The translations under genes and the position numbers were made by a program. From M1-B18 sp048264125 (GTDB taxonomy: Bacteria; Bacillota; Clostridia; Peptostreptococcales; Natronincolaceae), in the NCBI GenBank assembly GCA_048264125.1, contig JBLXDM010000004.1, positions 1 to 64,000 of the forward strand: a stretch of 64,000 nucleotides of DNA, given 5' to 3'. The notes under the pieces were generated by a model. That model was not told the DNA's origin, did no database searches, and worked only from the letters and a program-made list of their open reading frames with translations. This document shows positions 49,451 through 57,772 of this stretch, in pieces; positions within the stretch are counted from its first letter, which is position 1, and every line of letters begins with the position of its first letter.

Positions 49451-51163
49451 TTATCCTCTGTTTTTCTTCGCCTTTGCCGTTTCCAGCAGCTCCTTAGCCA
49501 GCTTTAGGGTGATATCAGAGATTTCTCCACCCAATAATCTGCTTATTTCCAGGGCTCTTTGTTCATCATCAAGCCTTTCAACACCAGTTCTGGTAATCTG
49601 ATGATCACTGAATTTTTCGATTAAATAATGAGTGTCAGCCTGTGCAGCAATTTGAGGAAGATGCGTGATGCATAAAACCTGATGCTCACTTGCTATATAT
49701 TGTAGCTTTTCGCCTACAATTTGAGCAGTTTTACCGCTTATTCCAGTGTCAATTTCATCAAAAATTAAGCAGCCAATGTCATCGGCATCCGCCAGAATTG
49801 TCTTTAAAGCCAGCATTATCCTGGACATTTCACCACCGGAGGCTATTTTTGCCAATGGCCTCGGAGCCTCTCCTATATTTGTAGAAATCAAAAATTCCAC
49901 CTGATCAATTCCCTTGGCGGTAAGCTTTGGTCCTGCTTTAGTATCCTTAAAGGGCTGTATATCCACTACAAAGGCCACCTTACCCATGTTTAAGGTTTCC
50001 AATATCTCTACCAATGCCTTTTCCATTGCGGCAGCGGTCTCTTTTCTGAGGCTGCTGAGGCTAGAAGAGAGCTTCTTTAATATCGCTGCTTGCTTATCGA
50101 TATCGCTGCGAATTTTTATGATTTCAGCCTCACTGTTTTGCAGCAGCTCCAGCTCGGTAGCTATTGTATCCCTATATTCCAGAACGGCCTCAACCGTCCT
50201 TCCGTATTTACGCCTTAAATTATTTATAACATCCAGTCTTTCTTCTATTTCATTTAACAGCGCTGGTTCAAAATCAATATTATCCTTATAATTACGAATT
50301 TCATGACTGATATCCTGAAGCCGATATTGCATTTCTTCCAATGCTTGATAATATTCCTTAAGCCTGGGATCGTAATCCATTATGCCATGTATGGCTGCAG
50401 TTACCTGTGAAAGCATATCATAAATCGAAGGCAAGCTATTTCCTTCATATAATAGGCTATAGCTTTTTGAAATTCCTTCAAATATCTTTTCGCTATTTGC
50501 CAGCAGCTGACTATGTTGATTCAAGGCCTGCTCCTCATCCTTTTTCAGTTTTGCAGCATCAATTTCCTGCAGCTGAAAGCCCAATAAATCTAGCCTTCGC
50601 TCCCGCTCCATTTCATTTCCGCATAGCTTAGACAATCTGGACTCCAGTCCTAAAAGCCTCTGATATTCCTCGGCTATCCTCTGAAGCAGCTCCTGATGTA
50701 CTTTGCCACCGAAGGCATCCAGCATATCGATGTGGGTGCCGGAATTTAGAAGGGACTGATGCTGATGCTGCCCATGAATATCTATGAGCTTCTCCGTTAT
50801 GGTTTTTAGCACCTGCTGAGTGACCATAATTCCATTGATTCTTGAAACACTTCTACCATTTGCATATATTTCTCTGGTGACAATCAGCTGATTTTCTTCC
50901 TCCAGCTCTATTCCGTACTCCTGAAGAAGATTCGGTATATCAGCATTCTGATTAAAGGTAAACACCGCCTGAACACTGGATTTATTGGCTCCGGATCTAA
51001 CAAACTCACGATCTGCCCTTTCACCTATAGCCATGTTGACGGCATCTATTATAATGGACTTACCCGCACCTGTTTCACCTGATAATATATTCAATCCCCT
51101 ATCAAATTGTAGATGCAGCTGATCAATCAATGCAAAGTTTTTAATCTCCAGCTCCAACAGCAT
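49451..51163 (-). CDS. recN: DNA repair protein RecN
   Basis: 570 residues, an SMC-like ATPase. Walker A is GETGAGKSIIIDAV (about 29-42), the central ~260 residues form coiled coils, and the C-terminal signature and Walker B are CLIFDEIDTGISG (about 462-474). RecN joins broken DNA ends and helps recombinational repair. It is transcribed 12 bp after argR, the classical argR-recN pair, and before spoIVB. Confidence 0.95.
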   Translation of the reverse strand: MLLELEIKNFALIDQLHLQFDRGLNILSGETGAGKSIIIDAVNMAIGERADREFVRSGANKSSVQAVFTFNQNADIPNLLQEYGIELEEENQLIVTREIYANGRSVSRINGIMVTQQVLKTITEKLIDIHGQHQHQSLLNSGTHIDMLDAFGGKVHQELLQRIAEEYQRLLGLESRLSKLCGNEMERERRLDLLGFQLQEIDAAKLKKDEEQALNQHSQLLANSEKIFEGISKSYSLLYEGNSLPSIYDMLSQVTAAIHGIMDYDPRLKEYYQALEEMQYRLQDISHEIRNYKDNIDFEPALLNEIEERLDVINNLRRKYGRTVEAVLEYRDTIATELELLQNSEAEIIKIRSDIDKQAAILKKLSSSLSSLRKETAAAMEKALVEILETLNMGKVAFVVDIQPFKDTKAGPKLTAKGIDQVEFLISTNIGEAPRPLAKIASGGEMSRIMLALKTILADADDIGCLIFDEIDTGISGKTAQIVGEKLQYIASEHQVLCITHLPQIAAQADTHYLIEKFSDHQITRTGVERLDDEQRALEISRLLGGEISDITLKLAKELLETAKAKKNRG

Positions 51164-51175
51164 AAAGAGCCTCCT

Positions 51176-51625
51176 CTATTTGATAAGTTTTCTAAATTTT
51201 TCTTTCATTTCTTCCATCTTATCAGCATCCCGTACAACAACAAAAATTGTGTCATCACCGGCAACAGTACCGACATTACCCTCAAAATTTGCAGCATCTA
51301 TGGCAGATGCTGCTGCCTGTGCTGCTGCAGGAATGGTTTTAATAACAAGAATATTACCAGCATGGTCTAGCGATAATATAGAGTCCTTAAACAGCCGTAT
51401 AAGCCTATCGGATAAAACTGAATCCTGGCTCTTAAGGGTAGCATACTTATATTTCCCGGTTTTAGACAATACCTTGATCAGCCTCAGTTCCTTAATATCT
51501 CTAGAAACGGTTGCCTGTGTTACATTTAAGCCCAGCTTCCGAAGCTCCTCCGACAGCTCCTCCTGCGTTTCAATCTCCTTGCTCTCGATTATTTCTAAAA
51601 TTTTGGCATGCCTCGTATACTTCAT
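51176..51625 (-). CDS. argR: Arginine repressor ArgR/AhrC
   Basis: 149 residues. The N-terminal winged helix (ARHAKILEIIESKEIETQEE, GLNVTQATVSRDIKELRLIK, about 35-54) is followed by the arginine-binding hexamerisation domain with NVGTVAGDDTIFVVVRD (about 116-132). It represses arginine biosynthesis when arginine is bound. Its position before recN is conserved in Firmicutes. Confidence 0.95.
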   Translation of the reverse strand: MKYTRHAKILEIIESKEIETQEELSEELRKLGLNVTQATVSRDIKELRLIKVLSKTGKYKYATLKSQDSVLSDRLIRLFKDSILSLDHAGNILVIKTIPAAAQAAASAIDAANFEGNVGTVAGDDTIFVVVRDADKMEEMKEKFRKLIK

Positions 51626-51847
51626 AGAAATCCTCCTAAGATTTATTCTTTATATTAAACATTTTAATTTAAACTGTTTATAGACATAAGTAGTTCTAAT
51701 TCAAGTATTCTTCATAAAAAAATTTATTCCTTCAAAAAGTCAAATTATTCTATAATTATTTCTAATTATTAACAATATCGCAATATTTTAATTAATCAAA
51801 GGTTGAAAATCTCTAATCACTTAATCGACATTTTAAGCAAAAATAAA

Positions 51848-51867
51848 CGGAGAATTAAGCTTCTCCG
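51848..51867 (-). terminator. Intrinsic terminator of the tlyA transcript
   Basis: CGGAGAA pairs perfectly with TTCTCCG around TTAAGC; on the minus strand it is followed by TTTATTTTT. Confidence 0.7.
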
Positions 51868-51933
51868 CATAGGTTAACTGGAAATCATATAAAATCATGC
51901 GATAATAAAAATTTTCAACACCACTCCAACAGG

Positions 51934-51988
51934 TTTCATCTTTCATCTTTCATTATTCATTATTCAGTTTTCGTTATTCACTAATCAT
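51934..51988. repeat. TTCATTATTCATTATTC repeat copy
   Basis: TTCATCTTTCATC, ATTATTCATTATTC and GTTATTCACTAATC form a run directly after the tlyA stop, of the same motif family as at 7.7, 9.7, 9.96 and 20.6 kb. Confidence 0.6.
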
Positions 51989-52001
51989 AATTATTGCTCT
52001 G

Positions 52002-52805
52002 TTACAGCTCCTTATGGGATTCCTCCACTATGGCTCCTATGTCAACCGCAGCGGCATCCAATCCCTCTGTGGCCTTTTTCAGATGAGCCAAATACTCTAT
52101 ATTGCCCTCGGGTCCCTTTATTGGCGAATAGGAAAGATTTATCAAAGCCAGTCCTATTGAGCTACTGAAGCTGATGATCTCCTCTACGACATCCTGGTGA
52201 ACCTTTAAATCTCTTACGACACCCTTCTTCCCTACCCGTTCCTTGCCGGCCTCGAACTGGGGCTTAATCAGGGCTACTATTTCAGCTGTCTCTGTGATCA
52301 GCGTCTTTACCACCGGCAGCACCAGCTTCAAGGATATAAAGGAAACGTCGATAGAAGCAAAATCCCCTAGCTCTGCTATATCCTTAGGCTCCATATACCT
52401 GACATTGGTCCTCTCCATACAGACGACTCTTTCATTTTGCCTCAGCTGGTAATCCAGCTGCCCATAGCCCACGTCAATGGCATAAACCTTATGCGCTCCG
52501 TTTTTAAGCATACAGTCAGTAAAGCCACCCGTGGAGGCCCCGATATCGAGGCAGACCTTGTCCTTTAGCTCTATGTTAAATTGCTTTATGGCCTTCTCCA
52601 GCTTTAATCCCCCTCTGCTGACATAGGGGATTGGATTCTTCTTTACAAATATCTCAGAGTCCTCCTTGACCGGAGTACCGGGCTTGTCTATTTTTTGTTG
52701 GTCTACAAAGACCATTCCTGCCATAATCGTTCTTCTGGCCTTTTCTCTGCTGTCAAAAAAACCCTTTTGATGCAGCAGTTGATCCAATCTTACTTTTTGA
52801 GCCAT
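52002..52805 (-). CDS. tlyA: TlyA family rRNA (2'-O) methyltransferase
   Basis: 267 residues. An N-terminal S4 RNA-binding domain (VRLDQLLHQKGFFDSREKAR) is followed by an FtsJ-like methyltransferase: SAM loop LDIGASTGGFTDCML (about 81-95), FASIDVSFISLK (about 148-159) and LIKPQFEAGKERVGKKGVV (about 182-200). In mycobacteria TlyA methylates 16S and 23S rRNA and is linked to capreomycin sensitivity. It lies 56 bp after dxs. Confidence 0.93.
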   Translation of the reverse strand: MAQKVRLDQLLHQKGFFDSREKARRTIMAGMVFVDQQKIDKPGTPVKEDSEIFVKKNPIPYVSRGGLKLEKAIKQFNIELKDKVCLDIGASTGGFTDCMLKNGAHKVYAIDVGYGQLDYQLRQNERVVCMERTNVRYMEPKDIAELGDFASIDVSFISLKLVLPVVKTLITETAEIVALIKPQFEAGKERVGKKGVVRDLKVHQDVVEEIISFSSSIGLALINLSYSPIKGPEGNIEYLAHLKKATEGLDAAAVDIGAIVEESHKEL

Positions 52806-52861
52806 TATTTATTCCCCCGATTACATCGAAGCTGCTGGTGCCCCAGGATCTAACCTAAGCT

Positions 52862-54766
52862 TTAACTGCGAAGAGGCACTAGCTTATCGAAAATTTTCTC
52901 TGCAAAATCCTTTGATATTTCCTTTTTAATCTTTTCTGCACTGATGCCAAATACATCATAAAGCTTTCCTGTATCTCCCTGCTCTATAAAATTATCAGGC
53001 AGAGCGAAGAGCTTTACCTGCTTATTTATATGATTTTCATTAAGGAGGGTTAGCACCTGACTACCAAAGCCTCCAATTTTTACATGATCCTCTATTGTGT
53101 ATATGCGCTTGCATTTTTCTGCGTATTTAAGTATCAGTCCTTCATCAAGGGGCTTAACGAATCTTGGATTAATTACTGTGGTCTTTATGCCGTCAGCCTC
53201 CAATCCCTTGCATACTTCAAGAGCAACAGAATTCATTCCCCCTAGTGGAATTAATAGCGCATCTGAGCCGCCTTCGTATACGACCTCACCTTTTCCAATA
53301 GAGATGTCAGAGTCAGCACCTTCCTCCCGCTCTGCAGCATATCCCCTCGGGTATCTGATGGCTACCGGCCCCTCCTGCACAACTGCAAACTCTATCATTT
53401 TCCTTAGCTCCTGACCATTGGCAGGGGAAAGAATTGTTAGGTTTGGAATACAGGCTAAAAAGGAAATATCATAGGTGCCATGATGGGTTTCTCCGTCGTT
53501 GCCCACCAGCCCTGCCCTATCAATCAAAAATACCACTGGTAGGTTTTGAATGCATACATCATGTATGACCTGGTCAAAGCCCCTCTGCAGAAAGGTTGAG
53601 TAAACTGCAAAAACCGGCCTATAGCCTGCTGCTGCTGCACCGGCTGCAAAAGTGACAGCATGCTGCTCTGCAATTCCTACATCAAAAAATCTGCTGGGGA
53701 ACCTCTTAGCAAAGCCCGTAAGGCCTGTTCCTGAAGGCATTGCGGCAGTGATAGCTATGATTCTTTCATCCCCTTCGGCGCATTTCGTCAACGCTCTTCC
53801 TGCTATTTCTGAATAGGAGGTTTTTACGCTGGAAACCAGCGGCTTGCCTGAATCCACTTTAAAAGGGCTGACACCATGATATTCATCTGGAAAAGCCTCT
53901 GCCAATGAATAGCCCTTCCCCTTCTTAGTCAATACATGCAAAAAAACCGGACCAGATATATTTCTGCATTGCTTCATCGCCCTACAGAGAGCAGAGTAAT
54001 TATGTCCGTCTACAGGACCGATATAAGTGAATCCCAGCTCCTCAAACAATACGCCTGGAACAATGAAGTACTTTATCGCATCCTTTGCCTTTTCCGCAGT
54101 TCTAACCATCGATTTACCGATGGCAGGTATGTTTCCTATCAAATTCCCCACATCGTCCTTAAATTTAGAATATATGGGCATCGTTCTTATCTTACTGAGA
54201 TAATCCGACATTCCTCCTACATTCGGAGATATGGACATTTCATTATCATTCAGAACAACGATGATATTTTTTTTACATTGTCCTGCATGGTTTAAAGCCT
54301 CGAATGCCATTCCGCCAGTCAGGGCACCATCCCCTATTACCGATATTATTGAATGCTTTTCCTTCTTCAGGTCTCTTACAGCTGCCATTCCCAATGCAGC
54401 AGAGATGGAGGTACTGCTGTGTCCAGTATCAAAATGGTCGTGCTGACTTTCCTTTCTTTTTGGAAAGCCGCTTAAGCCCTTGTACTGTCTCAGAGTATCG
54501 AAGCGATCCCGTCTGCCCGTCAATATTTTATGTATATAGCTTTGATGACCAACATCCCATACGATTTTATCTCTAGTGGTGTCAAAAACCGTGTGCAAAG
54601 CCAAAGTAAGCTCCACCACACCAAGGTTAGAGGCCAGATGTCCACCGGTTTTTGAGACGGAATCTATTAAATATCTTCTTATTTCCTTAGCAAGCAGGTT
54701 TATTTCATGATCCTTTAGCTTTTTTAGGTCCTCCGGAGAATTTATCTTTGACAAATAATTGTACAA
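52862..54766 (-). CDS. dxs: 1-deoxy-D-xylulose-5-phosphate synthase
   Basis: 634 residues, normal for DXS. The TPP-binding region has GDGALTGGMAFEALNHAG (about 151-168) with NDNEMSISPNVGG, and the catalytic Glu is in FFDVGIAEQHAVTFAAG (about 370-386). The C-terminal transketolase domain ends with GDTGKLYDVFG. It joins pyruvate and glyceraldehyde-3-phosphate to start the MEP isoprenoid pathway. Its place beside ispA, tlyA, xseA and the OLE locus is conserved. Confidence 0.95.
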   Translation of the reverse strand: MYNYLSKINSPEDLKKLKDHEINLLAKEIRRYLIDSVSKTGGHLASNLGVVELTLALHTVFDTTRDKIVWDVGHQSYIHKILTGRRDRFDTLRQYKGLSGFPKRKESQHDHFDTGHSSTSISAALGMAAVRDLKKEKHSIISVIGDGALTGGMAFEALNHAGQCKKNIIVVLNDNEMSISPNVGGMSDYLSKIRTMPIYSKFKDDVGNLIGNIPAIGKSMVRTAEKAKDAIKYFIVPGVLFEELGFTYIGPVDGHNYSALCRAMKQCRNISGPVFLHVLTKKGKGYSLAEAFPDEYHGVSPFKVDSGKPLVSSVKTSYSEIAGRALTKCAEGDERIIAITAAMPSGTGLTGFAKRFPSRFFDVGIAEQHAVTFAAGAAAAGYRPVFAVYSTFLQRGFDQVIHDVCIQNLPVVFLIDRAGLVGNDGETHHGTYDISFLACIPNLTILSPANGQELRKMIEFAVVQEGPVAIRYPRGYAAEREEGADSDISIGKGEVVYEGGSDALLIPLGGMNSVALEVCKGLEADGIKTTVINPRFVKPLDEGLILKYAEKCKRIYTIEDHVKIGGFGSQVLTLLNENHINKQVKLFALPDNFIEQGDTGKLYDVFGISAEKIKKEISKDFAEKIFDKLVPLRS

Positions 54767-54794
54767 AATTTCTCATCTCACTTTCTCAATGCCA

Positions 54795-55400
54795 CTAAGG
54801 CATTATATCTAACCCAATTTTACTTTTAATAAAATTAAGGAATTTCGCAGTTTGAAATACAATTTCCTGTGATTGGTCAATGGATACGTTTTTACCCATT
54901 GCCTTTCCGCCTACGGTAAATGAGGCTACAAAGCCTGTGATAACTATAGTATAAACAGCTCTGGTAAGGGGAAAAGCAACTGAAGGCAGCTGTAGAACAA
55001 TGCTCCCAACCGCAACACCACTTACTATGCCACAAATATCACCAATGACATCATTGCAGAAATTAGATACTGTACTGGCATTTTTGACCAGCTTAATTGC
55101 ATATTTTGCTCCCTCTACCTTGTTGGCAGCCATAGCATGAAAGGGCTTTTCATCGGCGGCGGTCACAGCTATACCTATCATATCCGACAGAACCCCAATC
55201 AAAATTATTAATAGCAATATCGAAAATGCAAACAGAATAGGCGTATTGCCTAAGACCACCTCCGCCAATACACTGATCAGCATTGACAGTAAAAAGGTCC
55301 AAAAGGTAATAAATAGAACCCATTTAAGATTATATTTTTTCCACACGCCGTTTGTCTCATTATTATTCGTCTTTTTCGGATTTTTATTTCTCTTTGACAA
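54795..55400 (-). CDS. oapA: OLE-associated protein A (OapA-like membrane protein)
   Basis: About 201 residues from a TTG at 55398-55400, spaced 8 nt from GGAGGG; the frame is open to 55448. It has a short basic N-terminus (SKRNKNPKK) and about four membrane helices. One carries FCNDVIGDICG (DxxxD, residues ~114-124 from the TTG), a conserved motif of OapA. The LSDMIGIAVTAADEKP loop and overall form resemble half of a DUF21/CNNM cation-transport domain. OapA binds OLE RNA and tethers it to the membrane. The OLE RNA lies directly upstream, with ispA and dxs flanking, as in the known loci. Confidence 0.87.
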   Translation of the reverse strand: MSKRNKNPKKTNNNETNGVWKKYNLKWVLFITFWTFLLSMLISVLAEVVLGNTPILFAFSILLLIILIGVLSDMIGIAVTAADEKPFHAMAANKVEGAKYAIKLVKNASTVSNFCNDVIGDICGIVSGVAVGSIVLQLPSVAFPLTRAVYTIVITGFVASFTVGGKAMGKNVSIDQSQEIVFQTAKFLNFIKSKIGLDIMP

Positions 55401-55539
55401 AAAAAATCCCTCCATAAAGGTGAAAGTATCTATATAATATAATAACATAAGATTCCAGCAAGTGTAGCATAATAATCAAGAGATAAATATAAAGATATGA
55501 TTTAACCAATCTTTATATTATATTAAATAAAGCTAAAGC

Positions 55540-56157
55540 TAAAGCTGATAGCGGTAACTATCAGCTTAGTAGTAGTGGTAATACATTGAGTAAATTTTAC
55601 GGCTTAGGTCCAGTAGGATTTCCCAGCCTTATACTGCCTGTCGCCATAGCAGCGGTTTCCCTTTAAATAAGGCTCTGTCTTGTCACCAAAATACAGGACT
55701 GGATTGCCACTTAGTCCGCACTGTAATCCTCAATGTACTTCAAGCGAACAGTCTAGGAGTTTTCCTCAGCAATTCAAGCAGCTCTTAGCCTCTTTTGCAG
55801 AATAGGTTTCCAGTAGCGATGAATCCGTTCAAAGGGCCCTTTTAAACAGAAACTGATCTACTCATCCACCTATTCCACTCAAGGCAGGCTACACTATAGG
55901 TTTTTGTATTATGCCAGTTGCATAAGTCTATAGGTTTCTCCCACTTTAAATAAATAAAGCTGGTCTCCACGAAGTAAGGGTCATCGCCCGCATGCCATTG
56001 CAGATCGCCCCCACTCCTTACTCCCAGCAGCGACCCCCAACTGGGCGTCGGCAGCCGCTACTAAGAACTTCATCGATACGCCCTTCAACGGATTTTTAGC
56101 CCCGTCCTCCAAGCAGCTTCAATTGACTAGAATACTGTACCACTACATAATTTCACA
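55540..56157 (-). ncRNA. ole: OLE RNA (ornate, large, extremophilic)
   Basis: A non-coding stretch of about 620 nt between a PAP2-like gene and oapA. It is more GC-rich and more structured than the surrounding gaps and has no reading frame. Length, strand, position beside oapA and location in the isoprenoid cluster (ispA, xseA, dxs, tlyA) match the published OLE arrangement in Bacillus halodurans and Clostridia. On the minus strand it starts near 56157 from a sigmaA promoter (56164-56192). It ends near the hairpin AGCTGATAG/CTATCAGCT at 55543-55566. Known OLE complexes sit at the membrane with OapA and affect cold, alcohol and Mg2+ tolerance. Confidence 0.88.
55543..55566 (-). terminator. 3' hairpin of OLE RNA
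   Basis: AGCTGATAG pairs perfectly with CTATCAGCT around six bases; on the minus strand it is followed by TTAGCTTTAGCTTTATTT. It probably marks or terminates the OLE 3' end, though the T-run is interrupted. Confidence 0.5.
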
Positions 56158-56163
56158 TTTAAA

Positions 56164-56192
56164 ATTATAGCATAGATAACTTTTATTATCAA
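56164..56192 (-). promoter_or_regulatory. SigmaA-type promoter of OLE RNA
   Basis: On the minus strand TTGATA (56187-56192) and TATAAT (56164-56169) are 17 bp apart. The -35 overlaps the stop codon of the PAP2-like gene, and the -10 lies just before the structured RNA. Confidence 0.75.
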
Positions 56193-56638
56193 ACCATCAG
56201 ATAGCCTATAATGATACCTAGCAAGGCGCCTGCCAGCACCTCAACGGGTGTATGGCCTACTAACTCCTTTAATCTTTGCTCTGTTAGCTTTTTCTCCTTT
56301 TTCTTATGAATGTCCTCAATCATTTTATTTATGATCATAGCCTGTTTTCCAACAGCCCGTCTCACCCCTGCCGCATCATACATAACGATCAAAGCCATCC
56401 CTAGGGAGAAGGCAAACAGCGTGGAATCCCAGCCATGAAGCTTTCCAATGGCAGTTGTAAGTCCCATAACAAAGGAGGAGTGGGAGCTGGGCATGCCTCC
56501 GCTGCCGACAAAACGCCAAACATTAAAGCGTCTGTCTACCACCAATGTATGAATTACCTTCAGACTTTGAGCTATAAACCATGCAAAAATAGAGGCCCAC
56601 AATACACTATTATCCTTTATCCCATTAATAATAACCAA
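56189..56638 (-). CDS. Divergent PAP2 family (DUF212) membrane protein
   Basis: 149 residues with four membrane segments. The motif GGMPSSHSSFVMGL (about 47-60) and LIVMYDAAGVRRAVGKQA (about 84-101) match the divergent PAP2/acid-phosphatase family (DUF212, YuiD-like), with the C-terminal HTPVEVLAGALLGIIIGY. Members may act on polyprenyl phosphates, but enzyme activity is unproven. It follows ispA by 13 bp and precedes the OLE promoter, which overlaps its stop codon. Confidence 0.87.
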   Translation of the reverse strand: MVIINGIKDNSVLWASIFAWFIAQSLKVIHTLVVDRRFNVWRFVGSGGMPSSHSSFVMGLTTAIGKLHGWDSTLFAFSLGMALIVMYDAAGVRRAVGKQAMIINKMIEDIHKKKEKKLTEQRLKELVGHTPVEVLAGALLGIIIGYLMV

Positions 56639-56651
56639 TACGATTCCTCCT

Positions 56652-57539
56652 CTAGGACTCTCTTTTCATTAGGTGGCTGCTTAGCTCCTTCAGAAAAATG
56701 CCCCCTTCTCCATAGTGGTCCAACGTTCCATATATGGCCTCCGTCAGCTGTCTTACCTTGAGATAAGAGGCCTCCAGGCCATGTATAGAAGGATATGTGG
56801 ATTTATGATTATCCACATCACTGCCTATTCTCTTGCCAAGCTTGGCTTGATCTCCAACGATATCAAGAATATCATCCTGAATTTGAAAGGCAAGACCAAG
56901 GGCTAGCCCTATCGTTTCCATATTTTGAATATCCGCCTCGGCGGCACCGCCAATGATTGCACCAGCCTTTAAGGAGGCTGTTATTATAGCAGCTGTTTTG
57001 TTTAGATGTATATATTCTAAAGTATCTGCAGAAATACTTTTATTTTCGCTTTCAAGGTCCACAGTTTGTCCGCCGATCATTCCATTAATTCCAGAGGCCT
57101 TTGCCACCAGATAGGCAGCCTCGACAAAGGGCCTTGGATTTTCCTCTTTAAGGGCCTTTTCTAGCATCAGCTCAAAGGCATAGTTTAAAAGTCCGTCCCC
57201 TGCCAATATTGCAACCCCTTCTCCAAATACCATATGGTTTGTTAGCTTACCTCTACGGTAATCATCGTTATCCATTGCCGGCAAATCGTCATGGATGAGG
57301 GAATAGGTATGTATCATTTCAATAGCCGCTGCATAGGGCAGCACCTCTTCTACATTGCTACCAAACAGCCTGTAGGCTGCCAGCATAAGCACAGGCCTCA
57401 ATCGCTTGCCTCCGGCATGTAAGCTGTATTTCATAGCCTCCACCACTGTTTTATTTAATTCCGGTGCCTCCTGAAGCAATTCCTCCAAATACCGATTGGT
57501 TAAGTTCACATAGTCCCTTAGCTGCTGCTTCCATTCCAT
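56652..57539 (-). CDS. ispA: Farnesyl diphosphate synthase
   Basis: 295 residues. Both Asp-rich motifs are present, DDLPAMDNDD (DDxxxxD, about 88-97) and QIQDDILDIVGD (about 222-233), with GGKRLRPVL (about 43-51) for isopentenyl diphosphate. The five residues before the first Asp motif include the small residue set of short-chain enzymes, so the product is farnesyl (C15) diphosphate. It lies behind xseB and close to dxs in the isoprenoid cluster. Confidence 0.94.
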   Translation of the reverse strand: MEWKQQLRDYVNLTNRYLEELLQEAPELNKTVVEAMKYSLHAGGKRLRPVLMLAAYRLFGSNVEEVLPYAAAIEMIHTYSLIHDDLPAMDNDDYRRGKLTNHMVFGEGVAILAGDGLLNYAFELMLEKALKEENPRPFVEAAYLVAKASGINGMIGGQTVDLESENKSISADTLEYIHLNKTAAIITASLKAGAIIGGAAEADIQNMETIGLALGLAFQIQDDILDIVGDQAKLGKRIGSDVDNHKSTYPSIHGLEASYLKVRQLTEAIYGTLDHYGEGGIFLKELSSHLMKRES

Positions 57540-57544
57540 AAATC

Positions 57545-57772
57545 CTAATCCTCGCTCTCTGTAAAGGGTATTTGCTTAAGTTGACCATTTTCCTCCAAAA
57601 TCATAGTGACCTTTTCCTCTGCCTCCTCAAGCCTTTTATTGCATAGGCGATAGAGCTCTATCCCCTCCTGAAACAGTCCTAATGAGTCCTCTAGAGCCAG
57701 CTCCTTGTTTTCCAGAGCATGAATTATTTCCTCCAGCCTTTCGAGGTCCTTCTCAAATTTTCTCTTTTTCAT
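57545..57772 (-). CDS. xseB: Exodeoxyribonuclease VII small subunit
   Basis: 75 residues. The start FEKDLERLEEIIHALENKE and the following ALEDSLGLFQEGIELYRLCN are the XseB family pattern, an all-helical protein. It binds the large subunit and forms exonuclease VII, which degrades single-stranded DNA to short oligonucleotides. I chose the ATG at 57770-57772 because AAGGAGG is 8 nt upstream. It overlaps the end of xseA by 20 bp. Confidence 0.93.
   Translation of the reverse strand: MKKRKFEKDLERLEEIIHALENKELALEDSLGLFQEGIELYRLCNKRLEEAEEKVTMILEENGQLKQIPFTESED

Larger units (their letters stand above)
51626..52001. other. AT-rich gap where other Clostridia have nadK
   Basis: No coding region is supported between tlyA and argR. 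The gap holds the tlyA terminator (51848-51867) and a repeat block near 51.95 kb. In many relatives a NAD kinase gene lies here. Confidence 0.5.
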
